Assembly: GCF_013456555.2 (NCBI RefSeq) | Contig: NZ_CP084883.1 | Span: forward strand, 310,001 to 374,000 | Direction of reading: 5' to 3' | DNA: 64,000 nucleotides | Source of the DNA: Natrinema zhouii | GTDB lineage: Archaea; Halobacteriota; Halobacteria; Halobacteriales; Natrialbaceae | Shown: piece after piece, positions 43,714 to 50,916 of the stretch | How positions within the stretch are numbered: the first letter of the stretch is position 1 | Layout: each line of letters begins with the position of its first letter | The notes under the pieces: model-generated | Seen by the model: only the letters and a program-made list of their open reading frames with translations | The model's database searches: none | What the model was told of the DNA's origin: nothing | Translations under genes and position numbers: made by a program

Positions 43714-44535
43714 TCAGCGAACGACCGGCGCGTCGACGGCACCGATGGTCTCGACGGTCGCGCGAACGCGATCGCCGGGTTCGATCGGCTCCGCGCCTGG
43801 CGTCCCCGTGCTGAAAAGATCGCCCGGCCGTAACGTCATCACGTCGGCGTGGAACGAAACGATCTCCCGGGGCGGGAACAGCATGTTCCGGACCTCGTTC
43901 TCCGCCGCGACCGTCTCGTTGACGATCGTTCGGACCGTTACCTCCTCGAGTGCCGGAGGGTCGTCGGGAACGGCGATCGTCGGGCCGACGACGAGGAACG
44001 AGTCGAAGCTCTTGGCCCGCGTCAGAAATCGCGGGTTCCGCTGCAAGATATCCTCGGCGGTCATGTCAATGACCGGGAAGTAGCCGGCGATCACGTCGTC
44101 GACCGACGCCTCGTCGACGGTTCGGCACTCCCGGCCAATCACCACGGCGAGTTCGGCCTCCGCCGTGACGTGGTCGCTCTGGTCGGTCGGTGGGAGCCGG
44201 ATCGGCCCGCCCGGACCCGTGACGGCGGTGTTCGGTTTCAGGAAGCTCGCGGGTTCGTCGGGTCGCTGTTCGTCCAGATCGCCGGCGTGTTCGGCGTAGT
44301 TTAGTCCTATTCCCCACAGCTTTCCGAACCGCGAGAGCGGCGGTCCGAACCGGACGTGGGCACGATCGACCCTGTCGGCGGGCGCGTCGTCAACGTCGGG
44401 CAGCGTCCCGCTCGCGGCGCGGGGAAGCGCGTCGCGGACGGTTTCCGCGTCCGGAACGGCCGCCGAGAGCGGGACGAATCCCTCGTCGTCGCCGAGGAGC
44501 GGCCGACCGTCGGCGGTTCGTGCGAGGTACTTCAT
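43714..44535 (-). CDS. FAH-family hydrolase/hydratase
   Basis: 273 residues from ATG 44535. LWGIGLNYAEHA, the metal-binding VTAEAELAVVIGR, DMTAEDILQRNPRFLTRAKS and FSTGTPGAEPI are FAH blocks. DMTAEDI replaces the DVSARDAQF of the copy at 12.8 kb, so substrates probably differ. Third gene of an SDR-cupin-FAH operon; its ATG overlaps the cupin stop by 4 nt. Probably cleaves or hydrates a diketo or 2-keto-3-deoxy sugar acid. Confidence 0.85.
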   Translation of the reverse strand: MKYLARTADGRPLLGDDEGFVPLSAAVPDAETVRDALPRAASGTLPDVDDAPADRVDRAHVRFGPPLSRFGKLWGIGLNYAEHAGDLDEQRPDEPASFLKPNTAVTGPGGPIRLPPTDQSDHVTAEAELAVVIGRECRTVDEASVDDVIAGYFPVIDMTAEDILQRNPRFLTRAKSFDSFLVVGPTIAVPDDPPALEEVTVRTIVNETVAAENEVRNMLFPPREIVSFHADVMTLRPGDLFSTGTPGAEPIEPGDRVRATVETIGAVDAPVVR

Positions 44536-44879
44536 TCGTCCCTGTCGGTCCAGAAGTCGAACGAGCGGCCGGGTGCGAACACGTCCAGACCGACAGCCAG
44601 TTCGTCGCCCGTGTTCTCGACGCGGTGGGGTTCGTCGGCCTCGAGCAAGACGGAGTCGAACCGCTCCAAGGTCACTTCGTCGTCCTCGGTCGCGACCGTA
44701 AGCTCGCCCTCGAGGCAGAGGCAGACCTGTTCGTTCTCGTGGTCGTGCATCGGCGAACTGTGTCCGGGCGGTTTCTCGAACCACTCGAAGGAGAACCGGT
44801 CGCTGCCAGCCATCGAGACGCGCCGCCAGCCGTTTTCGGGCTCATACGTCTCGGCGTCGTCGAAATCGACCGGCTTCAT
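44532..44879 (-). CDS. Cupin-domain protein
   Basis: 115 residues from ATG 44879. A single conserved cupin barrel with metal ligands in HSSPMHDHENEQVCLCLEGEL and PHRVENTG. Such small cupins often isomerise or epimerise sugar acids (KdgF-like) or act as sensors. It overlaps both neighbours by 4 nt, so it functions in the same pathway as the SDR and FAH proteins. KdgF-type ring opening of an unsaturated uronate is a candidate role, not proven. Confidence 0.8.
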   Translation of the reverse strand: MKPVDFDDAETYEPENGWRRVSMAGSDRFSFEWFEKPPGHSSPMHDHENEQVCLCLEGELTVATEDDEVTLERFDSVLLEADEPHRVENTGDELAVGLDVFAPGRSFDFWTDRDE

Positions 44880-45661
44880 AGGTTCGCCCCCGTTGATCCG
44901 CCGTCGATCAGTACGCTTTCCCCGTTGATGTATCCCGAGACCGGCGAGGAGAGGAACGCGACGGTGTTTCCGAGTTCCATCGGATCGCCGATCCGGTCGA
45001 GCGGGTTGGTCGCCCAGTCGTCGAGCCCCTCCTCGTAGCTGTCGTAGTCGCCGCGTTCGACCGCCTGCTCGACGAGGTTCTCGATCCGTTCGGTCTCGTG
45101 AGGACCGGGCAGAACGGCGTTCGTCCGGATGTCCGGAGCGAATTCCTGGGAGAGCGTCTTCTCGAGACCGATGACGCTCATACGAACCGAGTTCGATAGG
45201 ACGAGGCTGTCGATGGCCTCCTTGACGCTCCGGGACGTGATGTTCACGATGGTCCCCTCGCCGTCCCGGAGATGGGGTTCGGCCTCGCGAGCGAGGCGGA
45301 CGACACTCATCACGAGCAGATCGTACGCCTCGTACCACTCCTCGTCGTCGGTGTCTAGGAACGGACCGGACGGGGGACCGCCCGCGCTCGTGACGAGGTG
45401 ATCGATTCCGCCGAACTCGTCGACGGTCGTCTCGACAAGCGCCTTAACGCCGTCTTCGTCCGTTAGATCGCCCGGCTGGGCGACGACCTGTCCCGACGCG
45501 ACCTCCTTGATCTCGGCTTTCGCGGCCTCGAGACGGTCAGCGTCGCGTCCGTTGATGACTACGTTGGCTCCTTCGCGAGCGAGCGCCGTCGCAGAGGCCT
45601 TCCCGAGACCGCTCGAGGAGGCCGTGACGAGCGCTGCGTTGTCGGTGAGCTGTAAATCCAT
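44876..45661 (-). CDS. Short-chain dehydrogenase/reductase lacking the canonical YxxxK
   Basis: 261 residues from ATG 45661. Cofactor motif TASSSGLGKA and strand NVVINGRDADRL are clear, as is SAGGPPSG. At the catalytic site the usual Tyr-x-x-x-Lys is replaced by LSNSVR after NITSRSV, a variant known in a subgroup annotated as 3-oxoacyl-ACP reductase-like. Ends with an SDR-typical GESVLIDGGST. First gene of the cupin-FAH operon; likely oxidises a sugar acid hydroxyl, if active. A GAGGAG Shine-Dalgarno lies 9 nt before the start inside a hairpin. Confidence 0.85.
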   Translation of the reverse strand: MDLQLTDNAALVTASSSGLGKASATALAREGANVVINGRDADRLEAAKAEIKEVASGQVVAQPGDLTDEDGVKALVETTVDEFGGIDHLVTSAGGPPSGPFLDTDDEEWYEAYDLLVMSVVRLAREAEPHLRDGEGTIVNITSRSVKEAIDSLVLSNSVRMSVIGLEKTLSQEFAPDIRTNAVLPGPHETERIENLVEQAVERGDYDSYEEGLDDWATNPLDRIGDPMELGNTVAFLSSPVSGYINGESVLIDGGSTGANL

Positions 45662-45670
45662 TCGTCCATA

Positions 45671-45687
45671 CTCCTCTACGAGAGGAG
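45671..45687 (-). promoter_or_regulatory. Hairpin CTCCTCT-CGT-AGAGGAG enclosing the SDR ribosome-binding site
   Basis: Perfect 7-bp inverted repeat with a 3-nt loop. On the transcript its 3' arm is GAGGAG, a good Shine-Dalgarno 9 nt before the SDR start codon, so folding would hide it. Confidence 0.45.
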
Positions 45688-45796
45688 AAAAAAGGTTTGT
45701 GTTGCGGTAACGCGTGTCTTCCGTCACAGACCGCTCGTCGTAGTCGCGTCTCCCCGATGCAACCCTCGTCGATCCATGGATCGGCGCTCCCCTCAA

Positions 45797-45811
45797 TTCC
45801 GAATCGCGGAA
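45797..45811. promoter_or_regulatory. Operator-like site 1, TTCC-N7-GGAA
   Basis: TTCCGAATCGCGGAA, in the divergent region between the SDR operon and iclR gene 2, about 135 bp upstream of the SDR start. Part of a four-site motif set in this locus. Confidence 0.6.
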
Positions 45812-45906
45812 TTTGAACGGGAAACGGGCGAGAGCGCTTGCTCTCGGCGTCGTTGAGGCAGTCGCGAAACGGGATGCTATATGCTATCACATGCGTGCCT
45901 GTGATT

Positions 45907-45926
45907 TTACATCCATATAGATGTAA
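45907..45926. promoter_or_regulatory. Palindrome TTACATC-N6-GATGTAA
   Basis: Perfect 7-bp inverted repeat in the divergent region. Shares TTTACATCCATA with the palindrome at 5324-5345 near the GH105 gene. Confidence 0.4.
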
Positions 45927-45964
45927 CACAGCCGGAACACGGCTCCGATCTCGCCGACGGACGG

Positions 45965-45979
45965 TTCCACGATGCGGAA
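45965..45979. promoter_or_regulatory. Operator-like site 2, TTCC-N7-GGAA
   Basis: TTCCACGATGCGGAA, within GTTCC...GGAAC arms. About 150 bp before the iclR gene 2 start. Confidence 0.65.
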
Positions 45980-46070
45980 CTCACATCCAGCTCAATTATG
46001 CTTCGGTCCGTCTGCGCCGGGGCCCAACCCGTCATCCGACGGATGTACAGCGGTCGTCTGCGGGTACCGG

Positions 46071-46085
46071 TTCCACATTGCGGAA
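46071..46085. promoter_or_regulatory. Operator-like site 3, TTCC-N7-GGAA
   Basis: TTCCACATTGCGGAA, directly followed by a T-rich TATA-like run (46086-46092) and the iclR ATG at 46117. A regulator bound here would affect its own promoter. Differs from site 2 at two or three centre positions only. Confidence 0.65.
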
Positions 46086-46116
46086 TTTTTTAGTCATCAG
46101 CAGAGTATGGGTTGGT

Positions 46117-46914
46117 ATGACACACCGAGACGGCGGCAACCGGGTCGGCAGCACGAAGACGAGCTTCGAGATCGTCCACGCGCTTCAGGAGAACGGTCCC
46201 TCCCGGCTCTCCGAAATCGCCGCGGAGCTCGATCTCCCCGAGAGCACGACCCATCGCCACCTCAACACGCTCTGGGATCTCCGATACGTCTCGCGGCAGG
46301 GGGAGCGGTACCAGCTCGGACTCCGATTCGCGCGACTGGGGCGGGCGGCACGGACGAGGGATCCGGCTTACGCGATGGCGAAACGGCACGTCGAGACCCT
46401 CGCAGCGGAGACGCAGGAGCGATCACAGTTCGTCGTCGAAGACCACGGACTCGGCATCTATCTCCACGTGGCGACCGGCAGTAAGGCCGTCCGCGCCGGG
46501 TTCGACATCGGTCGGCAGATCCACCTCCACTGTTCGTCGGCCGGCAAGTCGATCCTCGCGCACTCATCCCGGGAGTACGTCGACGAGATTTTCGACCGGT
46601 GGGAACTACCGGCGCTGACCGAGAACACGATCACCAACCGCGAGGAACTCTACGCCGAACTCGAGCGGGTTCGCGAGCGCGGCGTTGCCTTCAACCGGGA
46701 GGAACACGTCGACGGGATCAACGGGATCGCAGTTCCCGTCAAACGCGACGAATCGGTCCTTGGTGCACTCGCGGTCGCCGGCCCCTCTCACCGGCTCGAG
46801 GGCGAGCGACTAGAAGAGAAGGTCCCGGACATGTTGTTGGCGGCCGCGAACGAACTCGAACTAAACGTTACCTATTCGGCCTCCGAGAACTCGACTGATC
46901 ACGTCGTCGAGTGA
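46117..46914 (+). CDS. IclR-family transcriptional regulator 2
   Basis: 265 residues from ATG 46117. Winged helix about 10-70 (PSRLSEIAAELDLPESTTHRHLNTL) and IclR ligand domain (HLHCSSAGKSILAH; HVDGINGIAVPVKRDESVLGALAVAGPSHR). The upstream reading frame extends to 45838 but has no similarity and would include the operator sites. Two TTCC-N7-GGAA sites lie within 155 bp of its start, a third near the SDR promoter and a fourth at the TRAP promoter, so it is the likely regulator of this locus. Confidence 0.88.
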   Translation: MTHRDGGNRVGSTKTSFEIVHALQENGPSRLSEIAAELDLPESTTHRHLNTLWDLRYVSRQGERYQLGLRFARLGRAARTRDPAYAMAKRHVETLAAETQERSQFVVEDHGLGIYLHVATGSKAVRAGFDIGRQIHLHCSSAGKSILAHSSREYVDEIFDRWELPALTENTITNREELYAELERVRERGVAFNREEHVDGINGIAVPVKRDESVLGALAVAGPSHRLEGERLEEKVPDMLLAAANELELNVTYSASENSTDHVVE

Positions 46915-47072
46915 CCGTGGCCCTGAATACGACCGTTCCATCATCGATTGCGGGTCGATCACGCCCAGGATCGTCCGTCGGTGACCGGCGAGGACCGCGT
47001 CGGACGGCTCGCACTGCCGCGAACGGGGTGCCTCTCGTCTCGACGGGCTGGTCTTCGCCCGCAATATTTTTC

Positions 47073-47092
47073 TGTATGTGAATCGGTTTCAC
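47073..47092 (+). promoter_or_regulatory. Upstream region of the enolase pair with GTGAA-N5-TTCAC palindrome
   Basis: A 5-bp inverted repeat (about 47078-47092) downstream of a TATTTTT run and about 25 bp before the ATG at 47115. Candidate promoter-operator. Confidence 0.35.
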
Positions 47093-47114
47093 TGCACATT
47101 CCCGTTCAACCAGT

Positions 47115-48227
47115 ATGGAGATCGACCGCATCGAATCTTTCCCGGTAGCGATACCGCTGGAAGAGCCAGTATCGTTTTCGAATCGGACCCTCACGTATCG
47201 GGACCACGCGATCACGTACGTCCGGACCGCGAGCGGACTCGAGGGTGTCGGCTACTCGCTCGGCTACGAGGGGGCCGGCCTCATCGCGGAGGCGGCTGAG
47301 TCGCTCCTCGAGCCGATCGTCGCCGGCGCAGACCCGCGAGATACCGAGCGGCTGTGGCGCGAGATGTTCGACGGGACAGTCCAGATCGGCCGGTCGGGGA
47401 TCCTGCTCCGAGCGATTTCAACGGTCGATATTGCGCTCTGGGACATCAAGGCGAAGGCAGCCGATCAGCCGCTGTACAAGCTCCTCGGCGGCCACGCCGA
47501 TTCGGTCCCCGCCTACGCGAGCGGGGGCTACTACCGCGACGAGAAGGGCCACGAGGGGCTCCGCGACGAGATGCGGCGCTATATCGACGAGGGCCACGAC
47601 ATTGTGAAGATGAAAGTCGGCCGGCTGTCGATCTCCGAGGAAGCCGATCGGGTCGCGGCCGTCCGCGAGGAGATCGGCCCCGAGCAGACCCTGTTACTCG
47701 ACGCGAACGGCGCGTGGTCGGGCGGGACGGAAGCGATCCGCGCGTGCCGCGCGTTCGAACCGTACGATCCGTACTTCATCGAAGAACCGGTCATGGCCGA
47801 CAGCATCGGCGCGATGACGGCGGTCAACGACGCCATCCCGTACCCCGTCGCGACCGGCGAACTCGAGGGGCCGCGCTACTCCTTCGAGCGACTCGTCGCC
47901 GACGGCGCTGCGGATATCCTCCAGCCCGACGCAACCGTCTGCGGCGGGATCACGGAGTGGCTCAAGATCGCCCACTACGCGGCGGCTAACGACATTCGGA
48001 TCGCGCCACACTACAACTGGAACCTGCACGCGTCACTGCTTGGCGCCATCGAGAACGGGCTCTGGGTCGAGTACTTCTACCGCGACATGGACGTGAAGGT
48101 GTTCGACGATATCGTCGACCGTCCGCTTCGACCCGACGAGACGGGAACGATTCCGCTCCCGGACGACTCCGGCCACGGCGTGCGACTGGACGAGGACGCG
48201 CTCGAGCAGTTCGAGCAGACGAACTGA
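47115..48227 (+). CDS. Enolase-superfamily dehydratase/racemase (MLE type) 1
   Basis: 370 residues. Barrel motifs are complete: KMKVG (lysine-x-lysine, about 168-172), LLLDANGAW, YFIEEPV, VATGELEG and IAPHYNW (general base histidine). N-terminal capping domain ends IALWDIKAKAADQPLYKLLGG. K-x-K plus a barrel histidine fits mandelate racemase/MLE-type chemistry such as sugar-acid dehydration or epimerisation. 28 nt before the next enolase gene; both probably cotranscribed and controlled by the nearby IclR. Substrate unknown; a galactonate- or altronate-like acid is plausible given uxuA. Confidence 0.85.
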   Translation: MEIDRIESFPVAIPLEEPVSFSNRTLTYRDHAITYVRTASGLEGVGYSLGYEGAGLIAEAAESLLEPIVAGADPRDTERLWREMFDGTVQIGRSGILLRAISTVDIALWDIKAKAADQPLYKLLGGHADSVPAYASGGYYRDEKGHEGLRDEMRRYIDEGHDIVKMKVGRLSISEEADRVAAVREEIGPEQTLLLDANGAWSGGTEAIRACRAFEPYDPYFIEEPVMADSIGAMTAVNDAIPYPVATGELEGPRYSFERLVADGAADILQPDATVCGGITEWLKIAHYAAANDIRIAPHYNWNLHASLLGAIENGLWVEYFYRDMDVKVFDDIVDRPLRPDETGTIPLPDDSGHGVRLDEDALEQFEQTN

Positions 48228-48255
48228 CGAACAGCCACAGACCACACCGACACCA

Positions 48256-49476
48256 ATGAAAGACTTCTCCAACCAGATATCGAACCGACACGCGGATCGC
48301 GACGTCGAAATAACCGACATCCAGACCTGCGTCGTCGACGGCAACTTCGAGTGGAACCTGATCAGGATCGAGACCGACGCCGGCGTGACGGGGATCGGTG
48401 AGGCCTATCGGGGCGGCGGCGTTCCCGAACTCGTCGAGTACACGAAGCGGTTCCTGATCGGTGAGAATCCGCTCGATGTGCAACGGCTCTACAGGCGGAT
48501 CATACAGGAGATGTCCGGCCACGGCGGGACGACCGGCAAGGTCATCACAGCTGCTTCGGGCATCGAGATCGCGCTGTGGGACATCGCTGGGAAGCTCCTC
48601 GAGCTGCCGATCTACCAGCTCCTTGGCGGGAAGTTCCGCGACGAGGTGCGGATCTACTGCGACTGTCACGCGGGTGAGGCCTACGCCGTCGAGGACGGCT
48701 ACACCGAGTACGCCGACGCCGACGCGTACTCCCCCGAGGCGTACGCGAACGAAGCCGAGCGCGTCGTGGACATGGGATTCACCGCGCTCAAGTTCGACCT
48801 CGATCTCGAGGAGGACAACGATCCGGACCCGTTCAACGGTCGGCTCAGTAACGGCGCGATCGAACGCAAGCGGGAGATCGTCGAGGCCGTCCGCGAGCGG
48901 ATCGGCTACGAGGTCGATCTGGCGTTCGACTGCCACTGGGATTACTCCGTCGAGAGCGCCAAACGCCTCGCTCACAAGCTCGAGCCGTACGAGCTCATGT
49001 GGCTCGAGGACCTGATCCCGCCGGAGAACACGGCGGCCCAGATCGAGGTCACGAAGGCAACAAAAACGCCGGTCGCGACCGGCGAGAACCGCTTCCGGGT
49101 CTACGAACTCTCCGAGCTGATCTACGGCCACGGCGTGGATATCGCGACACCGGACCCAACGACCGTCGGCGGGCTCGGCGAGACGATACGGATCGCGGAT
49201 CGAGCCGAGGAGAACTACATCCCGCTCTCCCCGCACAACGTTTGCAGTCCGATTGGGACGATGGCCTGCGTCCACCTCGGTGCGGCGATCCCGAACTTCG
49301 ACCTCCTCGAGTACCACGCCCTCGAAGTCGACTGGTGGGACGAGCTACACACCCGCAACGACCCGCTCATCCGAGATGGCTACATCGAAGTGCCGGAGGC
49401 GCCCGGCCTCGGCATCGAACTGGACGACACCGTCGCCGAGGAGCACCGACTCGAGGGGACGGACGGTTTCGCGTAG
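48256..49476 (+). CDS. Enolase-superfamily dehydratase 2 (galactonate dehydratase-like)
   Basis: 406 residues. N-terminal IEIALWDIAGK and GGKFRDEV, then KFDLD where the K-x-K pair is replaced by K-x-D, LAFDCHWDY with an aspartate and histidine, LMWLEDLIPPEN, TGENRF and the late LSPHNVCSPIG. Several acid-sugar dehydratases (mannonate/galactonate type) place a histidine after the first aspartate this way. Forms a two-gene operon with the preceding enolase. Substrate cannot be set by eye. Confidence 0.85.
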   Translation: MKDFSNQISNRHADRDVEITDIQTCVVDGNFEWNLIRIETDAGVTGIGEAYRGGGVPELVEYTKRFLIGENPLDVQRLYRRIIQEMSGHGGTTGKVITAASGIEIALWDIAGKLLELPIYQLLGGKFRDEVRIYCDCHAGEAYAVEDGYTEYADADAYSPEAYANEAERVVDMGFTALKFDLDLEEDNDPDPFNGRLSNGAIERKREIVEAVRERIGYEVDLAFDCHWDYSVESAKRLAHKLEPYELMWLEDLIPPENTAAQIEVTKATKTPVATGENRFRVYELSELIYGHGVDIATPDPTTVGGLGETIRIADRAEENYIPLSPHNVCSPIGTMACVHLGAAIPNFDLLEYHALEVDWWDELHTRNDPLIRDGYIEVPEAPGLGIELDDTVAEEHRLEGTDGFA

Positions 49477-49720
49477 CGAGCGGAAGATCCGTTCGCGGGG
49501 AGTCGGATCGGACGGTCGATCGCTGTCTCCCGCTGCGTGAGACATCTAACGACTACCGATCGGAAACGACCGAATACTCGAGCGTGCGGCTCGATCGTGC
49601 GGAACTGCCGAAATCGTTCTCATCGGTTGTTAGTCTCTCGTTGAGACGGGTCCGCCACTGACGACAGTGATGGGGGCTCTCCGTCCTCTCGCGGACCACT
49701 CGATAAGTCTCCCTCATCGA

Positions 49721-49740
49721 TGTTTAATAACCTTATATCA
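49721..49740 (+). promoter_or_regulatory. TATA elements of the TRAP operon
   Basis: TGTTTAATAA followed by CCTTATATCA. Initiation would fall about 25 nt downstream, on the operator-like site at 49761. Confidence 0.5.
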
Positions 49741-49760
49741 TCCCCCTGTGATTATTTCCC

Positions 49761-49775
49761 TTCCGGTCGGCGGAA
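49761..49775. promoter_or_regulatory. Operator-like site 4, TTCC-N7-GGAA
   Basis: TTCCGGTCGGCGGAA at the predicted start of the TRAP operon transcript. Same arms and spacing as the three sites near iclR gene 2, 3.7 kb upstream, which ties the transporter to that regulator. Confidence 0.6.
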
Positions 49776-49816
49776 ACCAAGAGATAGATTGTTAACCGTG
49801 CCATGTGATACCACTA

Positions 49817-50860
49817 ATGGACATGCCAGAAGATGGTGCAACTAGACGGCGGTTCCTTCGAGGGGCAGCGGCGGCGAGCGTTCTCGGCATCGCCGGTTGT
49901 CTGGGTGGCGGCGGTAGTGACGAAATGGAGCTTCGCGTCGGGACGTCTGCGGGTGGCACGCAGGACGTCGGACTCGCCGTCGAACGGGCGGTGAGCGAGA
50001 GCAGCGATGAACTCTCGTACTCGACGGTCGAGAGCCCGGGCTATATCGGGACGCTCTACCGGCTCGATCAGGACCAGTTCAACGCCGGCATCGTCGACAA
50101 CAACTCGATGTCGAAGGCGGCGGAGGACCGCGGCGACTTCGCGGAGGAGGGCGTCGATTCGATCCCCTACCAGGGGTTCTCCGCGTTCCCCTACAGCATC
50201 TACGTGGTCGCCCGCGACGGAACGGGCATCGAAACGTTCGACGACCTCGCCGGCGCGAACGTCTACCCGGCCGAACCGGGGTACTCGACGCGCGCCACGA
50301 CGCTCGACGTCTGGAGCCAGGACCCGACGGCGGACGTCTTCGACGAGATGAACATCATGGACATGGGCGTCGACGACGCGCCGGGAGCGATGGAAGAGGA
50401 GCGCATCGACGCCGCGATCGCCTACGGCACCCCGCCGGTCAGGTACACCGGCTTCGTGACCGAGTACGACGCCCGCGTCAACGTCCACTACGTCGAGGAG
50501 ACCGACGCGCTGGTCGAGTCGGCCGAGTCGTACGCCGGCGCCGGGACCTCGCGGATCGCCTACGACGACTGGGGCCTCGAGCAGGACATCGGCACCGACG
50601 AGGTGTTTACCTGGAATCTCGAGGTCAACTACGTCTTCCACGACGACGCCGGCGACGACGCCGTCTACGAACTCTGTCGCGTCGTCGACGAGCACAACGA
50701 CGTCGTCAACGAGGGAGAAGAACAGTTCAACGACTACGAATCGACAGAAGACATGCTCAACCAAGCCCTCGAGGGAGAGGAGTTTCCCTTCCATCCCGGT
50801 GCCGTGGAGTACTACCAGGACAACGACGTCTGGGACGACAGCCTCCCCAGCCCGGAGTGA
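49817..50860 (+). CDS. TAXI-family TRAP transporter solute-binding lipoprotein (Tat)
   Basis: 347 residues from ATG 49817 (GTG 49805 and ATG 49823 are alternatives). TRRRFLRGAAAASVLGIAGC combines a Tat motif with a lipobox. The mature protein follows the TAXI pattern: LRVGTSAGGTQDVGLAV at the start and IPYQGFSAFPYSIYV in the middle. TAXI proteins deliver organic acids to TRAP permeases driven by ion gradients, suited to a halophile. Sugar acids or uronates are likely cargo by context. Confidence 0.85.
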   Translation: MDMPEDGATRRRFLRGAAAASVLGIAGCLGGGGSDEMELRVGTSAGGTQDVGLAVERAVSESSDELSYSTVESPGYIGTLYRLDQDQFNAGIVDNNSMSKAAEDRGDFAEEGVDSIPYQGFSAFPYSIYVVARDGTGIETFDDLAGANVYPAEPGYSTRATTLDVWSQDPTADVFDEMNIMDMGVDDAPGAMEEERIDAAIAYGTPPVRYTGFVTEYDARVNVHYVEETDALVESAESYAGAGTSRIAYDDWGLEQDIGTDEVFTWNLEVNYVFHDDAGDDAVYELCRVVDEHNDVVNEGEEQFNDYESTEDMLNQALEGEEFPFHPGAVEYYQDNDVWDDSLPSPE

Positions 50861-50916
50861 TCGACCGGTGGAATCGACGAGGGGACACCAGATAGGATAC
50901 GAGGCCACACTACACG

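Larger units (their letters stand above)
49477..49816. other. Intergenic region with TRAP promoter
   Basis: About 340 bp. TATA-like TTTAATAA and TTATATCA at 49721-49740 and the operator-like site at 49761-49775 lie in its last 100 bp. No gene in the remainder. Confidence 0.5.

Noticed and set aside
44880..45338. N-terminal extension of the cupin frame
   Set aside because: Arginine-rich antisense-like sequence lying within the SDR gene; the cupin start at 44879 overlaps the SDR stop by 4 nt, as in an operon.
45838..46116. N-terminal extension of iclR gene 2
   Set aside because: The 93 extra residues lack similarity and would cover operator-like sites and the TATA region; ATG 46117 fits the family.
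47986..49317. Long minus-strand frame (443 residues) opposite the enolase genes
   Set aside because: Antisense to two genes with complete enolase motifs; composition (V/R/D-rich, no motifs) is typical of GC-rich shadow frames.
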